From Semisulcospira habei (lineage: Eukaryota; Mollusca; Gastropoda; Semisulcospiridae): 64,000 bases of DNA. Location: contig BTPG01000007.1 of NCBI GenBank assembly GCA_036245525.1, forward strand, positions 164,313,894-164,377,893, given 5' to 3'. Below the pieces are notes generated by a model that saw nothing but the letters and a program-made list of their open reading frames with translations, was not told where the DNA came from and made no database searches. This document shows positions 1-10,428 of this stretch, in pieces (position 1 is the first letter of the stretch; every line of letters begins with the position of its first letter). The position numbers and the translations under genes are program-made.

Positions 1-439
1 ATGCATGCATTACTTTAGAAACCATTTGGACTGCTGTCAAATAATGCTGTAATTCTACTATTATTGCTTTTTAAAAAATTTACTATTAAGTTATATACTA
101 GTAAAGTTATAATTCAGGTGGTGACTGTTTATGTCGGAGCGACTGTCTAATAGCCGGCGCTGTTCTTATAGCGACGGGCCCCCAGGTAGCAACTTTGAAA
201 GTATGATTCGTCTTTTTTGTTGTTGTTTATGCGTATTTCTCATTTGTGTAACTAGTCTCAGTCAAGCAGAAAGTTTTAAAATATTAGTTTTGGTGTTTAA
301 GAGATACTATGATAGTGCTGTCTTTAGTCTGCTTTGTGTTAGGGAGGTTCAGGCCGTTGGCGCCGGCCATGGGACGCCTTGGCGACGGGCTTCATTCGTC
401 CCGAGCCATTGTCCTTTTGTTGTGAACTGTCGTGTGAGT
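1..439. other. No gene recognised
   Basis: AT-rich sequence followed by a moderately GC-rich stretch. Open frames here show no signal peptide, domain or splice context that I can defend. It may be the body of the retroelement whose 3' end appears to lie just downstream. Confidence 0.4.
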
Positions 440-537
440 GATTGTGACTGAGATGCACCTGGGGTGGCGAGACAAATTTTCCTGTACGTGGAAACATGTA
501 TTTGGAACAATAAAGTTGACTTAATTGCCGGATAGAC

Positions 538-616
<79 letters not shown>
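440..616 (+). repeat. Probable non-LTR retroelement 3' end with (TTGA)n tail
   Basis: An AATAAA signal at 509-514 is followed within 25 bases by about 20 copies of TTGA (534-616). A poly(A) signal running into a short tandem tail is typical of LINE or SINE 3' ends in invertebrates. No reverse transcriptase sequence remains, so the class is inferred. Confidence 0.45.
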
Positions 617-659
617 CAGACACAGGTTGTAATTAATATGAAAGCACAACTTCCTCTCT

Positions 660-740
660 CCCTCTTTCTCTTGAAGGGGGTTGGGGGTGGGGGGTGGTGC
701 GGAGGCGGGGGTCCAGATCCACTTGAAAGTTAACCCCCAG
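660..740. other. Strand-asymmetric G/C tract
   Basis: CT-rich then G-rich low-complexity sequence with no coding signature. Similar C/G tracts recur near other microsatellites of this window. Confidence 0.5.
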
Positions 741-874
741 ATCCGCCCCTGGTTAAAATAGCACTCGTCATTCGGGGCCAATCTGAGAATGTTAAGACAT
801 TACGACGCTCATCGAACGACATCGCGACACTCCTATTTCGACACGACACACATATACGGGTCACTCTCCAAACC

Positions 875-934
875 GCCGTGAGATGGCTTTAGTTGCCTGC
901 TCGGCGTTAAACCCAAATAACTAACTAACTAACA
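875..934 (+). repeat. Dispersed 3'-tail motif, copy 1
   Basis: The stretch contains TGCCTGCTCGGCGTTAAACC followed by (CTAA)n. Near-identical copies lie at 57286-57350 (reverse) and 63774-63814. A conserved short motif ending in a tetranucleotide tail is what the 3' end of a SINE or LINE looks like. Confidence 0.6.
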
Positions 935-1193
935 CTCTCCAAAGCTGTGTACCATAGAAGGTCATATTACCTCGGATGAGTGTTTCCTACAGATCGGCTG
1001 TGTTGCTGAGACCGATCCGTAGGGTATCGAAAAGACTATAAATTGAAATAAATTCAAGCGTGAATATTGTACTTATTGTCAAACACAACAGCGGTATTTG
1101 CCCACTTGTGTTCTACTAAATACAAATGAATGCTAGGGCAACACTTTGGACAAAATAGTATGTGTATGTACAATTATACCATTTGCAACATAT

Positions 1194-1198
<5 letters not shown>

Positions 1199-1275
<77 letters not shown>
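1199..1275. repeat. (GA)n microsatellite
   Basis: About 38 uninterrupted GA units. The neighbouring sequence to 1480 is pyrimidine-rich with C runs. Confidence 0.95.
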
Positions 1276-1278
<3 letters not shown>

Positions 1279-1571
1279 CCATGCGCCAATTTGTCGTAGA
1301 GGAAATACAAAACTTTTTCCTTTATTTTTCCCTAAACGTTTTCTAATTTGTCTTTTCTCTGCCCACCCCCACCTTCTCTCCCAAGCTCTCACTCTTCTTT
1401 TCACCCCCTATCCACCCCCACCCCCACTCTCCACCCCGCCCCCACCCCCACCCCCAGCACTGCTACTGAGCTACAAGCCAAAGTGACTGACTGAGTATGC
1501 AGCGTTTCTTGAAACTCACTGACTTCCATAGTCCACTATCTAAAACACGATATAAATGACACATTCTTCAG

Positions 1572-1653
1572 GCAAGAGGCATATATCCTCATGGGCTCAT
1601 GCGACTGCAGGGGCTCACGAGGATCTATGCCTCTTGCAGCCGAAAAGGGTTAA
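1572..1653. mobile_element. Family B hairpin MITE (right part)
   Basis: Reference description for family B. The core reads GCAAGAGGCATAGATYCTCA, then TGAGCCCCYGC, then the inverse complement, giving a stem of about 33 bp with a loop of only a few bases. Better-preserved copies are bounded by TTAACCCCTTCNCTGCC and GGCAGNGAAGGGGTTAA, so the target site is TTAA, the hallmark of piggyBac transposons. No transposase is encoded. In this copy the hairpin is diverged at the apex and a TTAA follows at 1650-1653; the left end is not clear. Confidence 0.75.
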
Positions 1654-1819
1654 GAAATGGACGTGGTACCCCCACGTCGCTAATGACATTTAGCCCATCT
1701 CGGCAATTACCGAGCACTCATATCCAGAAAATGACATTTCTGAAGATCTTGGCGCCTGCAAATTGGTGAGAGATGGTAAGCAGAGTGTGTCAGCTGGAAG
1801 CGTCACTCATGGGCCTTTT

Positions 1820-2230
1820 CCGCCGTACCCATGATGCTTAGTCTAGAATTTCCCCCGGCATTTTGATCACGTGTTCTATTTTAGCCCATGCTGCTTGTAG
1901 AGACGGTCTGCGTTTTCTCCAAATTGATGTCCGTGTCCTGTTTTACCCACCATGGCTACAGAGTCTAAGTTTCGTCCATTCAGTCAAACACACATTCCAC
2001 TTTACCCATGATGTTTAAGAATCTAATTTCCTTCCATGTTGACTGACCGTGCTATAATACCTATGATGATTCGAGTCTAATTTTAATCCACTGATTTTGA
2101 TCACGTGTGGTATTTTACCCATGTGATACCCATACAGTCTACTGAAGTTTCCTCTATATTAAAGACGCTTTCAGCTTCACCCATGATGCTAAGAGTCTAA
2201 TTTTCCTCCATTTTGCACATTAGTGTCGCA
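1820..2230. repeat. Degenerate ~58-bp minisatellite
   Basis: About seven copies of a unit containing TTTACCCATGATGCT and GTCTAATTTTCCTCCATTTT, spaced 54-63 bp apart. Copies differ by substitutions and small indels, so the array is old. Confidence 0.7.
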
Positions 2231-2304
2231 CTCCGCTGCAGTAAAGTGTCCATGGACCAAAATAAAGACTGCTACGACATGTTTCTAGACCGACGTGAAG
2301 TGTG

Positions 2305-2366
2305 CGCTGGTCTGTGATTTTGGACCTTACGGCCCCAGGCCGTAAGGTCTAAAATCACAGACCTGC
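2305..2366. mobile_element. Family C hairpin element
   Basis: Reference description for family C. The stem is GTGCTGGTCTGTGATTTTGG followed by ACCTTACGGCC and its inverse complement, about 31 bp per arm. The ends read TGTGTGCTGG and CCAGCACACA. No TTAA boundary is evident, so the superfamily is unknown. This copy has a CCCAGG loop and a few mismatches. Confidence 0.75.
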
Positions 2367-2399
2367 AAACTGTTAGTCGAAACGTCCACAATCACAGAC

Positions 2400-2880
2400 C
2401 AACACAATCTAGGCACAGACAATACAGCTACGCCATATATGATTTCTTTGTTCTATATATTAGATGGTCCAACATCACGGCCGAGCACTGATGTAGTTTG
2501 TTGTTTGGTTTGGCTGAATGAATGTTTGCTGGATTGGTTGGATTGGCTGTGTTTTGAAGTTGTTTATGCTGCTGACTAATTGGTAACTTCGTCGTTATTG
2601 TTAATTGATATCAGACGAAAGGACCAGGCAAGAGAGATTTAATATTTCACCTTCTAATATATAATATTTCCTTTTATAAATGTTCTTAGGATGTCTTGCG
2701 AAATTGCCGGACAAAAGAGCTATGAAGTCTGATTGTCGTAAAATGAAAGTCTTTTATGCTCCTCTTCACCGATGTATGTTGGAATGTTCCCCGCTGGGGG
2801 CAGTAGGAAGCCTCTGCTACATGTGCCAGCGCACGTGAGTTGTGCAAAAAAAGGGCGAAAAAGTCTTGGCTGAGGCAAGA
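2400..2880. other. No gene recognised
   Basis: Unremarkable AT-leaning sequence. No repeat family of this window, exon signature or RNA gene was seen. Confidence 0.4.
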
Positions 2881-2881
2881 C

Positions 2882-3230
2882 ACAATAGGGCTCGGGGAGT
2901 TCCCCGCGTTGCTAGGGAGCGTCGGCTGCTGCGCCGCCATCTTGAGAGGACACGCTTGCCTGGCGATAGACTTCAGATAGTAGTGAAGTAGTGTTTGAAC
3001 ACGTTTTTCTTCATGTTTCTTTCTCTTTAGAAACAAACAAAAACAGATTCTGGTTAGCGGTTTCCTACGGTGATGGCAAGACTTGCTGTTATTGCTTGTA
3101 GAGCACGCCAGGACTTTCCTGACATTGTCCTGACAGCGATTTTCCGATGAGCCGGCGCATGAGTCGGCGTATCCTCTCAAGATGGCCGCCACGACTAGCG
3201 TGATGACGTCAGCTTTCCGAGCCCTATTGG
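2882..3230. mobile_element. Foldback element with interrupted terminal inverted repeats
   Basis: The outer arms CAATAGGGCTCGG (2882) and CCGAGCCCTATTG (ending 3230) are exact inverse complements. Inner arms CCGCCATCTTGAGAGGA (about 2934) and TCCTCTCAAGATGGC (3171-3185) are also inverted. The inner arms contain the GCCGCCATCTTG sequence that the transcription factor YY1 binds in animals. The interior has open frames but no recognisable transposase. Confidence 0.55.
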
Positions 3231-3339
3231 AAACCTGTTGTACCGCCGAATGTTAGCGACCAAAGCCCGTCACGGAGGAGATCGCTTTTAGTTAGCTTAC
3301 AGGCTGCTTTAGATTGCTTAAGGCCTAGCATGTTGCAAG

Positions 3340-3398
3340 TTAACCCTTTGCCGGGGTGTCGGTCGCGGTTTTTGTCGCGATGACTGACAACACCTTAA
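3340..3398. mobile_element. Family D MITE, deleted copy
   Basis: TTAACCCTTTGCCGG begins the element and CGGTTTTTGTCGCGATGA matches the family D left arm. The right arm is lost and the copy ends near TTAAG at 3395-3398. See 47187-47278 for an intact copy. Confidence 0.6.
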
Positions 3399-3399
3399 G

Positions 3400-3820
3400 T
3401 TTCGCCACGCTACTTTGGTAATAAACTAACCAGAAAATTAGACGCCACCAACACACAAACTAGATACTGCGCCGTTCCAAAATCAAAACCTGACATTGCG
3501 GACCGGTTGTCTGGCTTAATCACACACGGGTTGCCTCCTTCGATCCGCTAAGTAATTCCGCAGCGAATCGAGGGAGACAACCAGTGTGTGAGCTGATTAT
3601 AACTTCGCCGCAGAGAGTCACCTCACACACGTATAAAGGGATAGAGTGCTTTGCACTGACGGACGTATTTTTCCGTGGCGTGGGACAGAGTATAATGGAC
3701 ATAATACGGCATAGGAGCTGAGTGGAGCTTTTGTGTGGCGGAGGGGTGAGCTACAGGTCAACCACAGAATAATGACATAGAGTCCCAGCCACCCAAGGAA
3801 CATGAATACAAAGTGGTATT
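3400..3820. other. No gene recognised
   Basis: Mixed sequence with a short inverted pair around 3530-3600. No exon or known repeat was identified. Confidence 0.35.
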
Positions 3821-3878
3821 AGCAAGCCCATGAGCCTCTACAACTGCAGGGGCTCCTGAGAATCTTTGTCTCTTGCAG
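3821..3878. mobile_element. Family B hairpin, partly deleted
   Basis: The right arm, AATCTTTGTCTCTTGCAG, is clear. The left arm has lost its middle. Confidence 0.6.
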
Positions 3879-3972
3879 ATGAAAGGAGATGGATGAAAGA
3901 CTTGAAAAGAAAAAAAGTCGACGAATTCCACATAAGATGAACCAGCTCAACACGCACTTTGTCCAAGTAATG

Positions 3973-4210
3973 CTCCGCGCAGTAAACACAGCACCAAACA
4001 GCCATGATGAGCCAAATTAAGATTCTTGACGGGGTTCGCGAGATCACTTGCCTCACAAACTAAAAACCAATAAGTATGAGGCGCGAAATGTACGTCTGAT
4101 ACTCCGCGCACCACAGCACCAAACACCTACGATGAGACAAATTAAGATTCTCGACGGGGTTTACGAGACCAATTTTGCCTCGCTAACTATAAAAGTACGA
4201 GGCGCCGGCT
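3973..4210. repeat. Two tandem ~129-bp units
   Basis: Both units begin CTCCGCGCA (3973 and 4102) and share CAAATTAAGATTCT and GACGGGGTT. The repeats are about 85-90 percent alike by eye. Confidence 0.75.
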
Positions 4211-4499
4211 GCCTTCACAGTTGCGTGCACAGGCAACCAGTTACTGATAAGACTGATGATGGCGGTCACGGGGGTGGAGATGAAACGTTCGAAATGTTTC
4301 GACCGCAAAATCTCAAAGGTAGTGCCTGACCACTAAAATCGTTCTGGAAGAATAAGAGTTTAGGTAACAATTTCGACAACTGTTATGTGATTGGAGTGTA
4401 GGGGTAACATATGCCTGATACGTGATTTTGGGTCCTTAGTTTGAAATTCAGAAAAACTGTTTTCTAAACTAATATGTCAGTTCAGGAGAAGAGTGACTA

Positions 4500-4710
4500 C
4501 GGTTGTTCAAGGGTTGTGCCAGACTGTCCTGGCGCCTCTCAGAGCGACCATAACAGTTCAAGGAACTAGATAGTTTGGCGCCTATAGGAGACAGAGCGAC
4601 CATGCTAGTTCAATGGTGGTGCCGGAATAGAATAGAACATAGGATGGCATACTGACCGTGATATTTCAAGGGTAATGCCAGAATATCCTAGCACCTCTCA
4701 AACAGGTCGA
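4500..4710 (+). repeat. Tandem run of family A left half-arms
   Basis: Four diverged copies of the family A left arm (TAGTTCAAGGGTGGTGCCAG ... TGGCGCC) lie head to tail without their matching right arms. They run directly into a full hairpin at 4711. Confidence 0.6.
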
Positions 4711-4796
4711 CCATGATAGTTTAAGGATGGTGACAGAATAGCTTGGCGCCTTGAGGCGCCAAGCTATTTTGGCACCACCCTTGAACTACCACGATC
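4711..4796. mobile_element. Family A hairpin MITE core
   Basis: Reference description for family A. The arm reads ATAGTTCAAGGGTGGTGCCA then GAATAGCTTGGCGCC, followed after 2-4 bases by the inverse complement, giving a stem of about 38-45 bp. Complete elements are 205-220 bp, start TTAACCCATTCAGCCCC (or TTAACTCATTCTACCCC) and end GGGGCTGAATGAGTTAA. They have TTAA ends and no coding capacity, so I place them with non-autonomous piggyBac elements. Only the core is clear in this copy. Confidence 0.8.
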
Positions 4797-5245
4797 CATC
4801 AATCTCTTGCGGTAGTGTATGATGCCCGAAAGGGTTCAGACCAGGCCTGAAAAGGTCATAACCAACATATTCCCCAAAAATTCGCGGAATGGGCAAACCG
4901 GCCAACTTGAAAAGCACATCGGCGCCTGCGGTTCGAAAGAAATGTTGCGGCTGAAATCCACAGACCTCCCCTGTCCGAAAAACGCACTGATTTGACCGAT
5001 CTCTCGATGGAGCGTGACTGATGCATAGATTCTCATGAGCTGTTCCAAAATGGCTTGACCAATAGAAACTTGCTGCCGAAAGTTAAAGAAATATTGCGGC
5101 GGAAAACATATCCGGTGACTTCCCTGGTCGAGAACATCATCTGACCAGGGCATGAGGCACTGGCTGAAGGACTCGAAAAAGGGGTACCTGACTGAGCATC
5201 CTAAGAAAATATTTTCCGACGGTAGAGTTCTTTCACACACACCAA

Positions 5246-5782
5246 CAAGAGAGGTATAGATTCTCATCTTCTTCTTCTTCTTCTTCTCGAACGCCGTCAC
5301 ATTTGGAGTTTGGCTCTCAAAATGAAATCTGTGGTCTTCTGTAGCACCTCCACAGGCCCGTACAGTTCCTCTTGTAGAGTGGCGGGCTTCTGCCATATCT
5401 CCTCCCTCAGCAGCTGGTGGTTCCCACAGTCCTGGAGGATGTGCTCTGTGGTCTGCTCTGCTTCTCCACAAGGGCACAGGGGAGATGGCACTAGCTGAAA
5501 GCGTCAGTGCAGGTGGAAATTGAGTCGGTTGTGCCCGGTCCTCAGACGGAAGATGGTCACCTGCTCTTGTCTGGACAGCTGATGGTAACTGTCTAGGGGC
5601 CGTTGTGGTGGTCTGTACACAGACTTAATGATGGTCTTCATCTCTGTGAAGCTGACTCCATTTTCATCTTGTTCTTTCTCTGCGCCCACTTTTGCCATTC
5701 TGTCAGCTTCTTCATTGCCGTAGATGCCACAGTGTGCCCCGGCAATTGCTAGGGCTAATGAGGAATACCTGCCTCCTGTTGG
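5246..5782. mobile_element. Family B MITE split by a LINE insertion
   Basis: The left arm CAAGAGGTATAGATTCTCAT (5247-5266) and the right arm CTAATGAGGAATACCTGCC (5754-5772) belong to one family B hairpin. Between them lies the reverse-oriented LINE fragment annotated separately. The LINE entered at the apex of the palindrome. Confidence 0.65.
5267..5753 (-). pseudogene. 5'-truncated LINE fragment: RNase H end and C-terminal zinc knuckle
   Basis: Reading the minus strand from about 5753, the frame encodes HCGIYGNEEADRMAKVG. This matches the last catalytic block of the RNase H domain of I- and Jockey-type non-LTR retrotransposons (G.GNE.AD..AK). The same frame continues through SRQEQVTIFRLRTGHNRLN to a cysteine/histidine knuckle, CPCGEAEQTTEHILQDC, usual after RNase H in these elements. 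A single in-frame TGA near 5504 interrupts it; CGA to TGA decay of a CpG would explain this. The coding frame ends at 5297, followed by a (GAA)n tail at 5270-5287. The reverse transcriptase is missing, so this is a dead 3' fragment. Confidence 0.85.
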
Positions 5783-5805
5783 TCAAATATCATGATCAGT
5801 TCGAT

Positions 5806-6017
5806 TTAACCCATTACACCCTGAGGCACCTTTTGTAAAATTTGCTTGTTGTCCTATGAAGGCTATATTGCAGATTAGGAGATAGATCAACTGTTTTAGT
5901 TCAAGGGTGGTGTCAGAATAGCTTGGCGCCTCAGGCGCCAAGCTATTCTGGCACCACCCTTGAACTTTCAGTCAAATTTATTTCTAGCAATGGGCGTATC
6001 AGAATGAAAAGGGTTAA
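5806..6017. mobile_element. Family A MITE, complete, CATTACA subtype
   Basis: TTAACCCATTACACCCTGA starts the element and AAAAGGGTTAA ends it. The hairpin core is 5898-5966 with a three-base loop. The total is 212 bp. The same end subtype recurs at 27268-27485 and 29805-30016. Confidence 0.85.
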
Positions 6018-6125
6018 AGCGACCTCTCCCGACAATAACGGGTTAATAGTTCACAGTATAACTCTCTTATCATCATGCTCATGGCACGTTTGACTCGATA
6101 ATGCTGCATAACTGAATGGGCTAAT

Positions 6126-6350
6126 TTAACTCATATAACCCCGACAGATCACAGCAAGATAGGTGATCAAACATGATCATAGTTCAAGGGTGGTGCCAGA
6201 ATAGCTTGGCACCTACGGGCGCCAAGCTATTCTGGCACCACCCTTGAACTACCGGCCATGGTCTATCTGTCAAGTGGATTGTAACGCAGTCTTCAGATGC
6301 CGACAACTAAACAAAATTGGAGATTTCAGCCTTAGAGCACAGTGTGTTAA
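6126..6350. mobile_element. Family A MITE, complete
   Basis: TTAA at both ends; hairpin core 6180-6252. The terminal sequences are more diverged than the hairpin, so the palindrome looks better conserved than its flanks. Confidence 0.7.
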
Positions 6351-6592
6351 CTCATGAAGTATGAATGTGGCAAAATAAAAGACTTTTCTGCTAGGTAGGT
6401 TTCGGAGAGACTTTTGCCGTGTAGCGGGTATGGGCCGAGAGTCAAGTTGTGCGGCAATCAAGTCAATGCGGTCGATGTCTGGCCGCCGACGGCCTTTTGG
6501 CTACGGGCAACTGTAAGCAATCTTCGCCATGTTTAATCAGAAATAGACGGTAGGAGCGGCTGCCTTACGGTCAAACTGAGAGAGCTGAGAAT

Positions 6593-6594
<2 letters not shown>

Positions 6595-6637
<43 letters not shown>
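6595..6637. repeat. (GA)n microsatellite
   Basis: About 21 GA units. Confidence 0.95.
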
Positions 6638-6639
<2 letters not shown>

Positions 6640-6717
6640 GCCACCGTAAACTGCATGTGCAAGGCTACCTCGGATAACCCATACAGTAGTGACATGCTAC
6701 GTCAGGATCCGGATTGC

Positions 6718-6801
6718 CCATGATAGTTCAAGGTTGGTGTAAGAATAGCTTGGCGCCTGTAGGCGCCAAGCTATTCTAACACCACCCTTGACCTATCATG
6801 G
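6718..6801. mobile_element. Family A hairpin core
   Basis: The stem extends into CCATGATAG/CTATCATGG, giving arms near 40 bp. The element's outer ends are decayed. Confidence 0.75.
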
Positions 6802-7615
6802 TCGACCTACCTCTGGCCTGTGACATAGACCTCAGATACTAATTCAACAAAACAATGATAATTTCATCCTCAGGTTGTAATGAGATAAACAGCCTGCATG
6901 GTAGGGAGACCGTGGGCGGAGTGATGAGGACCTTTGGGGCTAGTAAGTTACATTGCAAGACAGCGTGAGATGGCACGTAGATTTTTTTTAATTTTCAACA
7001 GAACTTTGCTCGTTAGTTATCATAGGTAGAAATCGTCATTGCTGCGGTCGCTGTTTAGAGGCCTGCTTATTTACAGGCATTGGAGAGGAGGGAAGACCGG
7101 CATCAAGAGTGAAAGAAATAAAAAAAAAATAAAAAAGATAAACAATAAACTAAGCAAAACTGCATGTTTAGAAAACTGTACAGTATCTACAGGCAGCAGA
7201 AACAAACATATCATATTTAATGTAATTGCAGCGATAGAAACTTTCCAAAGACAATATATCTATGAGAATTCGAAACAACGGTGAAAAGTAAAAGCAGTAG
7301 GCCAATGCGTTCGGAATGAGAAACAAGAGGAGAGTGGGGGAGGGGAATTGTAGTGGGTGGCGAGAGGGGTGGGGGTGCAGGGAGAGAGGAAGGTGGGGGT
7401 GGTTGAAAGCTAGCAGGAGGGGGGGGGGGTGTCAGATAGAAGTAGGTAGCAGACTGAGCAGGGGGAAAAAAGGAGGCGGGAGAGGAGGTGAGGGGTGGGG
7501 TGGGAGGGGGGGGACGAAAATCATTGTAGAAGGATACAGCTGTTTCAGTCTAGAACCGCCTGTCGTACTCATTAACTGCCGAAAACCTAATTAACAGTCT
7601 ACACCCGGTAAGAGA
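6802..7615. other. No gene; purine-rich G tract at 7315-7515
   Basis: A run of GGGGG and GAGG motifs on the plus strand translates as glycine/arginine-rich open frames. These frames come from composition, not a gene. The A-rich part at 7110-7160 is also low complexity. Confidence 0.5.
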
Positions 7616-7735
7616 AAGGTCCTTGGGCCGATGTCGGTCGCAGCTGGGTCGCGCATGAGAGTGCGCGGCCCAACTGCTTTTGCATAATGGCGTAGCGCGT
7701 AGCGGCAATCTGGGGCCAGTTGCATGACCGGCTGA
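7616..7735. mobile_element. Family E foldback, diverged
   Basis: Reference description for family E. The core pairs GTCCTNGGGCCGANGTCGGC with its complement around a central CGCGCAC/GTGCGCG palindrome. The better copies end in CCCAGTNNGCAAAGG and its complement. Here the arms are recognisable but carry many mismatches. Confidence 0.5.
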
Positions 7736-7736
7736 T

Positions 7737-7793
7737 CTTAGTCCTGCGCCAGCCACTAAGTACGGCTTGCTTAGTGGCTGGCGCAGGACTAAG
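7737..7793. repeat. Perfect 24-bp inverted repeat
   Basis: The arms 7737-7760 and 7770-7793 (CTTAGTCCTGCGCCAGCC...) are exact inverse complements around a nine-base loop. The sequence belongs to none of the named families. Confidence 0.85.
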
Positions 7794-7799
7794 CTCACC

Positions 7800-8470
7800 C
7801 ATAAACTGACCCCTAGTGCAGGGCTGTTTCACGCGCTAATATAAGCTTAGACATCGTACATATTACTCTCGTTCCGTCACAGAGCCTCATGTGGCACTGC
7901 AGCCAGAGGATCCTAGCCACTCGCCTGCAAATGTAATTTGTCATTTTACATCGTTGTAACAGGCTTGTTAGAACTAGAAGTCTACAGCAGGGGTGTTTCA
8001 AACAGCAGGCAAGCTAATGCACTGGCAATGTCTTGATGAACTCCGCCTTCATCGGCAAAAGGCAAAGATCCTCATAAGAATCTATGCCTCTTGCTATTTA
8101 AGTTAACACAATTGTACATCTGAGTTAATTTCCTCAAACGGAGGAGACAATGATTTTAACCTATGAGTGAGACATCTCTGCTCATAATGCAACAGATTCG
8201 GTCAGCTGCCATGGCTAAATGCTCCACTGAAAAGGTGAGATAGTCGGGGCGGGGAGGGGAAGTGGCTAGAGGGGGGTAGGGTGGGGTGTGGGGTGGGGGT
8301 TGTGGAAGGAGGAGGCATCTTTTTTTAACAATCGTGAGAGATGATAGGAACGAAACAGCATCAAAACTGCACCATGTGCAGTTTCAATCTAAGACCTGCT
8401 AGTCGAGACAATGCACTGAAGCATGTCATAATGTACAACAAACTATAATGTGAAATTTTAGAAAAAAGGA
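7800..8470. other. No gene; degenerate family B trace at 8047-8096
   Basis: GGCAAAGATCCTCATAAGAATCTATGCCTCTTGC near 8060 is a collapsed family B hairpin. A G-rich tract lies at 8250-8310. Nothing else was recognised. Confidence 0.45.
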
Positions 8471-8477
8471 GGGCCCA

Positions 8478-8560
8478 GTGTGCAAAGGCCATCGGGCCGA
8501 CTTCGGCCGCCGTTGACCCGCACACGACGGCCGACGTCTGCCCGATGGCCTTTGCGTTCT
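8478..8560. mobile_element. Family E foldback
   Basis: GTGCAAAGGCCATCGGGCCG and its complement flank a GGCCG-rich centre. The ends CCCAGTGTGCAAAGG and CCTTTGCGTTCTGGG are clearly inverted. Confidence 0.7.
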
Positions 8561-8824
8561 GGGAGATATCGCGGAGATTAAACAAACTCGTGGCTAAAGA
8601 AAGCGACCTGCGGAATTATCTAAATATCACTACATCCATTTGTGTTGAAATTCTGAAGACTGCTTCATTTTTTTTTTTTTCTTTCTATTTTTTAAACAAT
8701 TCTCGAAACATGAAATTCTATGAATTTGTAACAGACGAGAAAAAAAAAAGTGTAATCTATATTTCTTTTTTAGATTTTGTTATAAAAGTCTCGCCGAGCA
8801 ACTTGATACAAGGCCGGCCTAGAC

Positions 8825-8827
<3 letters not shown>

Positions 8828-8896
<69 letters not shown>
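8828..8896. repeat. (GA)n microsatellite
   Basis: About 34 GA units, beside poly(A) and poly(T) runs. Confidence 0.95.
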
Positions 8897-8898
<2 letters not shown>

Positions 8899-9093
8899 CG
8901 CAAGGAACGCATTCCGTCACCCCCACAAACATGTTTCGCGTCTGAAAAACATGCAAGAACTAGGCAGCTCAAATTATGCTTGACTGCTTGATTATATCCT
9001 GTTATGACAAGCCTTTTTTTTACGACCTGTGTTTCCCTTCTTCACAAACTCTTAGCAGCCAGGCGTGTGTGGAAACAATACACCTACTGAATT

Positions 9094-9164
9094 TGTGTGC
9101 AGGTCTGTGATTTTGGACCTTACGGCCGAAGGCCGTAAGGTCCAAAATCCCAGACCAGCACACA
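9094..9164. mobile_element. Family C hairpin element
   Basis: Nearly perfect arms from TGTGTGCAGGTCTGTG to CAGACCAGCACACA, four-base loop. Confidence 0.85.
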
Positions 9165-9439
9165 TTTAGCTGTCTCAGCGAGTCTGCTATTCGACCCCTC
9201 GCTAGGGATCATGAAATGAAAACATGTGTACGCTCACACTGAGTGGGATACGCTGTACTGACGAGTCAGCGCCAAACCTAACACAAGAAACATCGACAAC
9301 TGCGGCTCACAGAAATACGCTCACAGAAATGTCATTGTGGATAAAATTCACACACTGCAATCGCACACGCACCGTAAGCATTATTGTTTGAACAAACCAA
9401 AACCAGGAGCAAGCACCCACGACTCTCCGACATCCATCC

Positions 9440-9503
9440 CCTCCCCCCCCCCTCCCCCCCCCATCCCCCCCCTCCCCCCCCCCCACCCCCCCCCCCCCCC
9501 CAG
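9440..9503. repeat. Poly(C) tract
   Basis: Runs of up to 16 C broken by single A or T bases. Confidence 0.9.
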
Positions 9504-9603
9504 CCACCACAGTCGACGACCAGTCTTGCCAGTAGGAAATGCCAGTTTGTCTTCATGAACCCTCCGAGCGACTACAATAAAATGCACATATATTATAAAC
9601 CCT

Positions 9604-9850
9604 TTAACTGCTGGGGGGGGGGGGGGGGGGGGATACAAACAGCATGCGCCGGTCAACTGCAAGAGGCAAAGAACCTCATGAGCCCCCGCAGATGCGGGGG
9701 CTCATGAGGTTCTTTGCCTCTTGCTGGCCCTGTACATATCCGTGTTCCTTGGCCCGGACTGATGGGTTTGTTTGGCGTTGAATGTGCCCTGTGTTCAATT
9801 GAAGACATCACTCATTTGCATTTTGCGTCCACACTGACAGTAAAAGGGTG
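9604..9850. mobile_element. Family B MITE
   Basis: TTAACTGCTGG starts the element and a poly(G) run follows. The hairpin core 9659-9724 is perfect over about 30 bp. The right end TTTTGCGTCCACACTGACAG is typical, but the final TTAA is decayed. Confidence 0.75.
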
Positions 9851-9879
9851 GAAAATCAGTGAATTTTAATATCATTTAA

Positions 9880-10080
9880 AAAAAAACATTGGTGTTTTTT
9901 TTTTACAGTTCGCTTCTCGGCGTAGAACATCGACAGAGTGAAGGGAAGGGAGGGGGCAGTGGGGTGGCGGCAGGGAATGGGGTGGGGGGGGGGAGGGAGG
10001 GGAATGTGGGGCTACTGAGATTTCCGTGTGCACCTGGAGGCGCCAACTGCTGTCTACATGAAGCATCGGTCGGTACTTAT
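9880..10080. other. Poly(T) and G-rich tract
   Basis: No gene. Low-complexity G tracts at 9945-10010. Confidence 0.5.
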
Positions 10081-10215
10081 TAGCAGGCGCCGACCCGCGA
10101 AACATTTACTGAATGAGCGTCCTTTTCACCAAAGAGAATACAGCTAATGCTAGTTCACTCAAAGTATGGGGACGGGGGTGGGGGAGGGGGGGGGGAATGA
10201 GGGGAGGAGAGCTGG

Positions 10216-10367
<152 letters not shown>

Positions 10368-10428
10368 TGTACACCATTTTCAGCCTTAACCATTTCGACT
10401 GCATCTGTGAAGCACTAAGCTTTTTTCC

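Noticed and set aside
2686..3192. 168-residue minus-strand frame
   Set aside because: It spans a foldback element with inverted arms, shows no recognisable domain and carries poly-basic runs typical of non-coding sequence.
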